Assembly: GCF_017355835.1 (NCBI RefSeq)
Contig: NZ_JAFEWF010000010.1
Span: 186,001 to 250,000, forward strand
Length of the DNA stretch: 64,000 nucleotides
Source: Desertivirga brevis
GTDB lineage: Bacteria > Bacteroidota > Bacteroidia > Sphingobacteriales > Sphingobacteriaceae
Reading direction: 5' to 3'
Shown here: positions 60,167 to 64,000 of the stretch, one piece after another
Layout: every line of letters starts with the position of its first letter
How positions within the stretch are numbered: position 1 is the stretch's first letter
Notes under the pieces: generated by a model
What the model was told of the DNA's origin: nothing
The model's input: only the letters and a program-made list of their open reading frames with translations
Databases searched by the model: none
Program-made: the position numbers and the translations under genes

Positions 60167-61696
60167 TTAATAACCTTTATTTTGTTGATACAATCCAGGG
60201 GCTGCATCTAGTTCAGACTGCGGTACCGGGTAGATAATATATTCCGGAACAAATGTTTGCATTTGCTTCGCTGTGTCCTCTGCATTCATCCAGGCAGGAA
60301 TAACTGTTGTTACCAACCCACTACGAACAAGATCATGCCACCTTAAACCTTCTCCCGCGAACTCCCTTCTTCTCTCTTCCATCAGTTGAGGAAGCGTTAC
60401 GTTTACAAGAGGGAGGGTTAAGCCGGCTCTGTTTCGAACTTGATTCACAATTGCATCAACTTCCAACTGGCTTCCGGGAGCTCCACGGAGGATACATTCT
60501 GCTTTAAGCATCATGATGTCGGTGTAACGCAACACGATAAAATTGATTGGCCAGTCTGTTCTATTTGCTGGAACTCTAGTGATATCAACATACTTCTTGA
60601 TAAAGGGCCTTGATTCTGATTGGTTATTGAAGGTATATCCCGCTGTGTAAATGTTGAATGCTTTTCGAACGTCATTTGCAGCGTAACTATTTACAAGATT
60701 ACTTGCAACCGGACGAATAGTTAAACCTCCCTGTACCGCCTTTCCTTGAGACTGGAAATAAGTATCAGGAACTAAAACCCAAGGGAAAGTAGCTCCAACA
60801 ATAGGATTAAAGCCAGTTGAATATTGAATGTCAAAGATCACCTCAGGATTATTTTCATTGGTGTATGAGAAAATGTTGGCATAATTAGATACGAATGAGT
60901 ATTGAGGAGCTGCTAATACTTCATTTAATAATGGCAATGCCAATGACCACTCATTCAAACCCAAGCCAGGACCTTCAAGATTATAAGTTGGACCTGAACG
61001 GGTCATATGTACAAGCGCAAGTAACCCCTTTGCTGCAAACTTTGTTGCTCTACCACGATCGGAGTTTAGATACACAGTCTTTGAGGCTGCGGTTCCAAAA
61101 GTTGCCGGTAAACTGTCTGCCGCAAATTTTAAGTCAGATATAATCAAATCATAAACTTCTGAAACCGGACTTCGTGGGATAGTCAGTGCCTCTGCAGCTA
61201 ACACAGGCTTTGTAATAAGTGGCACCTCACCAAAATATCTCAACAGATCAAAGTAGAAAAATGCTCTTAAAAAACGAGCTTCGGCTTTAAGTCGAGTAGG
61301 TAGAATGGGATCTGTAAGTATATTTGAACGCTCTTCTAAGTTTTGCAGCAACACATTTGCACGAAAAATACCGTTGAAGTTTGCCGTCCATGCTTCGGAA
61401 ACGTAAGGGTTCCCTGCAATAGTTTTTTGGAAACTATTTATACCTTCCCAATCTCGAACCCCTCCGTCTGAAACAGCATATAAATTATCGGAACGGGTTT
61501 CGGAAAGGTTTAACAGCCTATCTGGATATGCCCTAAGCGATGCATAAACTGCATTTGAACCTTGAATAAAATCGTTATTAGTTTGAAAAAAACTACTTGT
61601 TGTGGCGCTCGAAATTGGTTCCTGATTCAAGTCGTCTTTCGAACATGAGGTTATTAGAAGGGCTCCTATAACCAAACTATATATTATTGCTTTCAT
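60167..61696 (-). CDS. SusD/RagB-family surface glycan-binding lipoprotein
   Basis: A lipoprotein of 509 residues from the start at 61696 (MKAIIYSLVIGALLITSCSKDD; lipobox ITSC), which is preferred over the longer frame to 61744. TPR-like helices and the SusD signatures are visible: ALYASLRAY-type start of the fold, RFLRAFFYFDLLRYFGEVPLIT, YTDIMMLKAECILR, and ERRREFAGEGLRWHDLVRSG near the C-terminus. It caps the SusC channel and binds the incoming glycan on the cell surface. It lies 63 bases after the susC stop. Confidence 0.95.
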   Translation of the reverse strand: MKAIIYSLVIGALLITSCSKDDLNQEPISSATTSSFFQTNNDFIQGSNAVYASLRAYPDRLLNLSETRSDNLYAVSDGGVRDWEGINSFQKTIAGNPYVSEAWTANFNGIFRANVLLQNLEERSNILTDPILPTRLKAEARFLRAFFYFDLLRYFGEVPLITKPVLAAEALTIPRSPVSEVYDLIISDLKFAADSLPATFGTAASKTVYLNSDRGRATKFAAKGLLALVHMTRSGPTYNLEGPGLGLNEWSLALPLLNEVLAAPQYSFVSNYANIFSYTNENNPEVIFDIQYSTGFNPIVGATFPWVLVPDTYFQSQGKAVQGGLTIRPVASNLVNSYAANDVRKAFNIYTAGYTFNNQSESRPFIKKYVDITRVPANRTDWPINFIVLRYTDIMMLKAECILRGAPGSQLEVDAIVNQVRNRAGLTLPLVNVTLPQLMEERRREFAGEGLRWHDLVRSGLVTTVIPAWMNAEDTAKQMQTFVPEYIIYPVPQSELDAAPGLYQQNKGY

Positions 61697-61759
61697 TTTG
61701 GATCGTATCTTGTTTTGAATAGAGAATGAGACTAAAACCATCACTCAAATTTTCAATTA

Positions 61760-64000
61760 TTAAAAATTAATAGTTAGCCCGAACACTAACGATTTCGGCA
61801 AAGGTAGACCACCATAGTCTCCAGCTTCAGGAAACTCATCACTTCCACTCACATCCGTATTTGCCGCCTCAGGATTAAACCCTCCTTTATATTTATCATA
61901 GCCAAAGAAGTTTTCGGCAGTCACGTAAAGTCTCGCTCCTTTAATCTGCTTTAGCTTCATAGCTGAACCAAGATCATATCCCAGGGTTATATTTCGAACT
62001 CTTAAATAATCAGAAGAATACAACCAATCGGTATTTTTAATCCGGCCAAAAGTTGAATAAGCCTTACCTACTGTTCCATCACCTGGATTTTCAGGTGATC
62101 TCCAACGGTCACGATAAAAACCTAAAGCGTTGTCGGAAGCACCCTGTCCTGTTCTGCCTAGAGCCCTTCCTAATAGGGAATAGATTTCGCCTCCCCATTG
62201 TCCTTGCACTAAAAAGTTAAGGTCAAACTTCTTGTAGCGGAACGTATTCGTAATACCCCAGGTATAATCAGGATTTGGGTTTCCAACAATCATTCTGTCA
62301 TTTGCATCAATAGTTCCATTTCCATCGGCATCGAAGTACTTAGGATCTCCTACTGTTTGAGAGCCAAATCGAGCAACGTTATTTCCAATATCCTCTTGTG
62401 TTAGTATGCCGATTTGCTTTACTACATAAATGCTGTAGATGGGTTCACCTACTTTAAGTATACTATGAGAAATATCAAAGGCAGATGGGATTAATAGTTG
62501 GCTCTGGCCGTTGGGAAGCTCCAACAACTTATTCTCGTTATGGCTGAAATTGATTGTGGTATTCCATTTAAAATTCTTAGCGGCAACATTTCTTGAAGTT
62601 AATTCGAGCTCCCATCCCTTATGACTAACCTTTCCTGCATTGTCAAGTAGGGTATTAAATCCAGTGGTTCGTAAAATGGGAACACGGAACAAAAAGTCAC
62701 GATTTAACTTCCTATAGTAATCGAAAGAACCTGTTAGTCTGTTCGAAAACAAACCAAAATCCACTCCAACATCAAAGGTTTCAGATTTTTCCCAACTCAA
62801 TTCGGGATTTGTGATACGTGAAGGAGCCTGCCCCGGAGCATTAGTGCTGTTGAAAGTATAGTTATTAAATCCAAGAATGGAGATCGCGTCATAGTCTCCT
62901 ATACTATTGTTTCCAGTTTTCCCCCAACTAGCTCTTAGTTTTAAATCGCTAATCTGGCTAACCGATTTCATGAAAGGTTCTTCAGCAATTCGCCATCCTG
63001 CAGAAACAGAAGGAAATATTCCCCACTTTGTGTTGTAGCCAAACTGTGACGCTCCATCTCTACGCAAGCTGGCCGATAACATATACTTACTCTTATAGCT
63101 ATACTGGGTACGACCAAAGTAAGAAATCAATACGTTTCTAGTTTCACCAGTGAATCCGGTGACACCAGCTGCTGCATTTAAGGTTGTAATAGAAGAATTA
63201 CTATAACCACCGTTAGAAGCAATACGAATATTATTTATACTGTTCTGGTTATATGATGTACCCGCTAAAAGTGAAATATCATGATTTGCATTAAAAGTCT
63301 TTCTATAGGAAAGAGTATTTTCAGCAACAAAAGTCTGCCGTCTGTACCCAGTTTCAGAACCACTTGTCCCCTGATTAGGCTGACTTATACGACTCGCCAG
63401 GGAGCCTGTTATAGTATATGGTACAAAACTCTTCGAGGTGTTGTCTGTATTATCGAAGTTAACAGTTGAACGAAAGCTCAAGCCCTTGAAGATCTCGTAT
63501 TCACCGAAAACAGTAGAAAGCGTTCGAAATCTTTTCGTTTCACCTGTCGTATATCTTAGTTTAGCTAAAGGGCTATTAGGAGAAGTGCTCCAAGAATACT
63601 GGCCGAATCCAAAAGTATTTACGTTCCAGGGATCATCCATTTGAACTGGAGTCATTGATACGAGCTGGTGAAGTATATTGTCTTTTCCTTCTACTCCAGG
63701 ATCATTTGTAATGGAATAGGTTGGCGAAATGTTCAGACCGAATTTAAGCTTATCATTTGCTTTGACCTCAACATTCGCTCTACCAGAGTAGAAGGTATAG
63801 TCCATAAATTTTACCATTCCCTCTTGTCTGCTATAATTACCGGAAACGTAATAACTAACGTTTTCGGTTCCTCCGCTTGCAGATAAAAGGTAATTGTTCG
63901 TTAGTCCTTTTCTGAATGCCTGATCCTGCCAGTCAACCAACCTCAAACCGCCGTAGCCCTCCTGAAACCAGCGCTCATCGACCATGTAGCTGGTATTAAA
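61760..64000 (-). CDS. SusC/RagA-family TonB-dependent transporter, N-terminus outside the window
   Basis: The C-terminal 746 residues of a SusC-type outer membrane transporter; the frame is open to the window edge, so the signal peptide, carboxypeptidase-like domain and plug lie beyond 64000. The visible part has TonB-barrel strands and SusC signatures (WQDQAFRKGLTNNYLLSASGGTENVSYYVSGNY, ASLRRDGASQFG, KTGNNSIGDYDA, LNREF, GDPKYFDADGNGTIDANDRMIVG, YLRVRNITLGYDL). It ends in the usual aromatic residue (LTINF). With SusD it takes up a glycan or glycopeptide oligomer. Confidence 0.95.
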   Translation of the reverse strand, partial: FNTSYMVDERWFQEGYGGLRLVDWQDQAFRKGLTNNYLLSASGGTENVSYYVSGNYSRQEGMVKFMDYTFYSGRANVEVKANDKLKFGLNISPTYSITNDPGVEGKDNILHQLVSMTPVQMDDPWNVNTFGFGQYSWSTSPNSPLAKLRYTTGETKRFRTLSTVFGEYEIFKGLSFRSTVNFDNTDNTSKSFVPYTITGSLASRISQPNQGTSGSETGYRRQTFVAENTLSYRKTFNANHDISLLAGTSYNQNSINNIRIASNGGYSNSSITTLNAAAGVTGFTGETRNVLISYFGRTQYSYKSKYMLSASLRRDGASQFGYNTKWGIFPSVSAGWRIAEEPFMKSVSQISDLKLRASWGKTGNNSIGDYDAISILGFNNYTFNSTNAPGQAPSRITNPELSWEKSETFDVGVDFGLFSNRLTGSFDYYRKLNRDFLFRVPILRTTGFNTLLDNAGKVSHKGWELELTSRNVAAKNFKWNTTINFSHNENKLLELPNGQSQLLIPSAFDISHSILKVGEPIYSIYVVKQIGILTQEDIGNNVARFGSQTVGDPKYFDADGNGTIDANDRMIVGNPNPDYTWGITNTFRYKKFDLNFLVQGQWGGEIYSLLGRALGRTGQGASDNALGFYRDRWRSPENPGDGTVGKAYSTFGRIKNTDWLYSSDYLRVRNITLGYDLGSAMKLKQIKGARLYVTAENFFGYDKYKGGFNPEAANTDVSGSDEFPEAGDYGGLPLPKSLVFGLTINF

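Noticed and set aside
1..64000. Anti-phage, toxin-antitoxin, prophage or transposon genes, tRNA or rRNA
   Set aside because: I looked for their typical motifs in every gene and in the larger gaps and found none that could be supported.

Overview
The window reads as a chromosomal stretch of a Bacteroidota bacterium, most likely a Sphingobacteriales/Pedobacter-type soil or water organism. The evidence is a full-length SprA (type IX secretion/gliding), a SusC/SusD pair, a fused malic enzyme-phosphotransacetylase, a PorY-like absence of any sigma70-type boxes, and several promoters that fit the Bacteroidota TTTG-N19-TAnnTTTG pattern. No rRNA, tRNA, CRISPR array, transposase or phage gene was seen.

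Layout. 1-2.5 kb (minus): HIT protein and greA, then a BadF/BadG-type kinase coupled to a receiver-only response regulator. 2.5-8.6 kb (minus): a four-gene multidrug efflux operon, marR - adaptor - RND pump - TolC, with a likely MarR operator lying on its own promoter. 8.6-14.2 kb: an M61 peptidase with PDZ domain, an unrecognised lipoprotein, an orphan LutB-like iron-sulfur protein and a DUF6600-type secreted protein. 14.2-15.0 kb is a gene-free stretch with a 150-bp imperfect palindrome and other repeats.

15-41.6 kb (plus) is the main accessory region, a surface polysaccharide locus of about 21 genes. It begins with sugar-nucleotide genes (rfbD, rfbA, gmd), closed by a strong terminator. 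A new unit then runs from Wza-like export protein and Wzz through a flippase (Wzx), UDP-galactopyranose mutase, a polymerase (Wzy) and many glycosyltransferases, mostly joined by ATGA/GTGA overlaps. It ends with a WbpV/WbpL/WbpM-like trio that would make and load the first sugar on undecaprenyl phosphate, an outer membrane beta-barrel protein, an aminotransferase/oxidoreductase pair and two more glycosyltransferases. The centre of this cluster (about 21-33 kb) is visibly richer in A+T than its flanks, as expected of exchanged polysaccharide genes. Galactofuranose and a QuiNAc/FucNAc-type primer sugar are the best-supported components of the product.

41.7-45.8 kb (minus): SprT-like protein, FeoB, FeoA, a 40-residue lipoprotein, a VanZ-like protein and GcvH. 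45.8-55.9 kb (minus): SprA, RuvA and the malic enzyme. 56-64 kb (minus): a small carbohydrate-use locus with SusC (cut by the window edge), SusD, an Ldh-family dehydrogenase, a GH43-like protein and an SGLT transporter.

An interspersed short palindromic repeat occurs in at least four places (about 10.56, 40.46, 41.63 and 44.78 kb); it distorts the apparent ends of two genes. No clearly new multi-gene system was found. The most distinctive unexplained items are the 14.46-14.61 kb palindrome, the terminator-like hairpin in the greA leader, the paired palindromes before the GH43 gene, and the small lipoprotein next to the SprA/GcvH/VanZ group.
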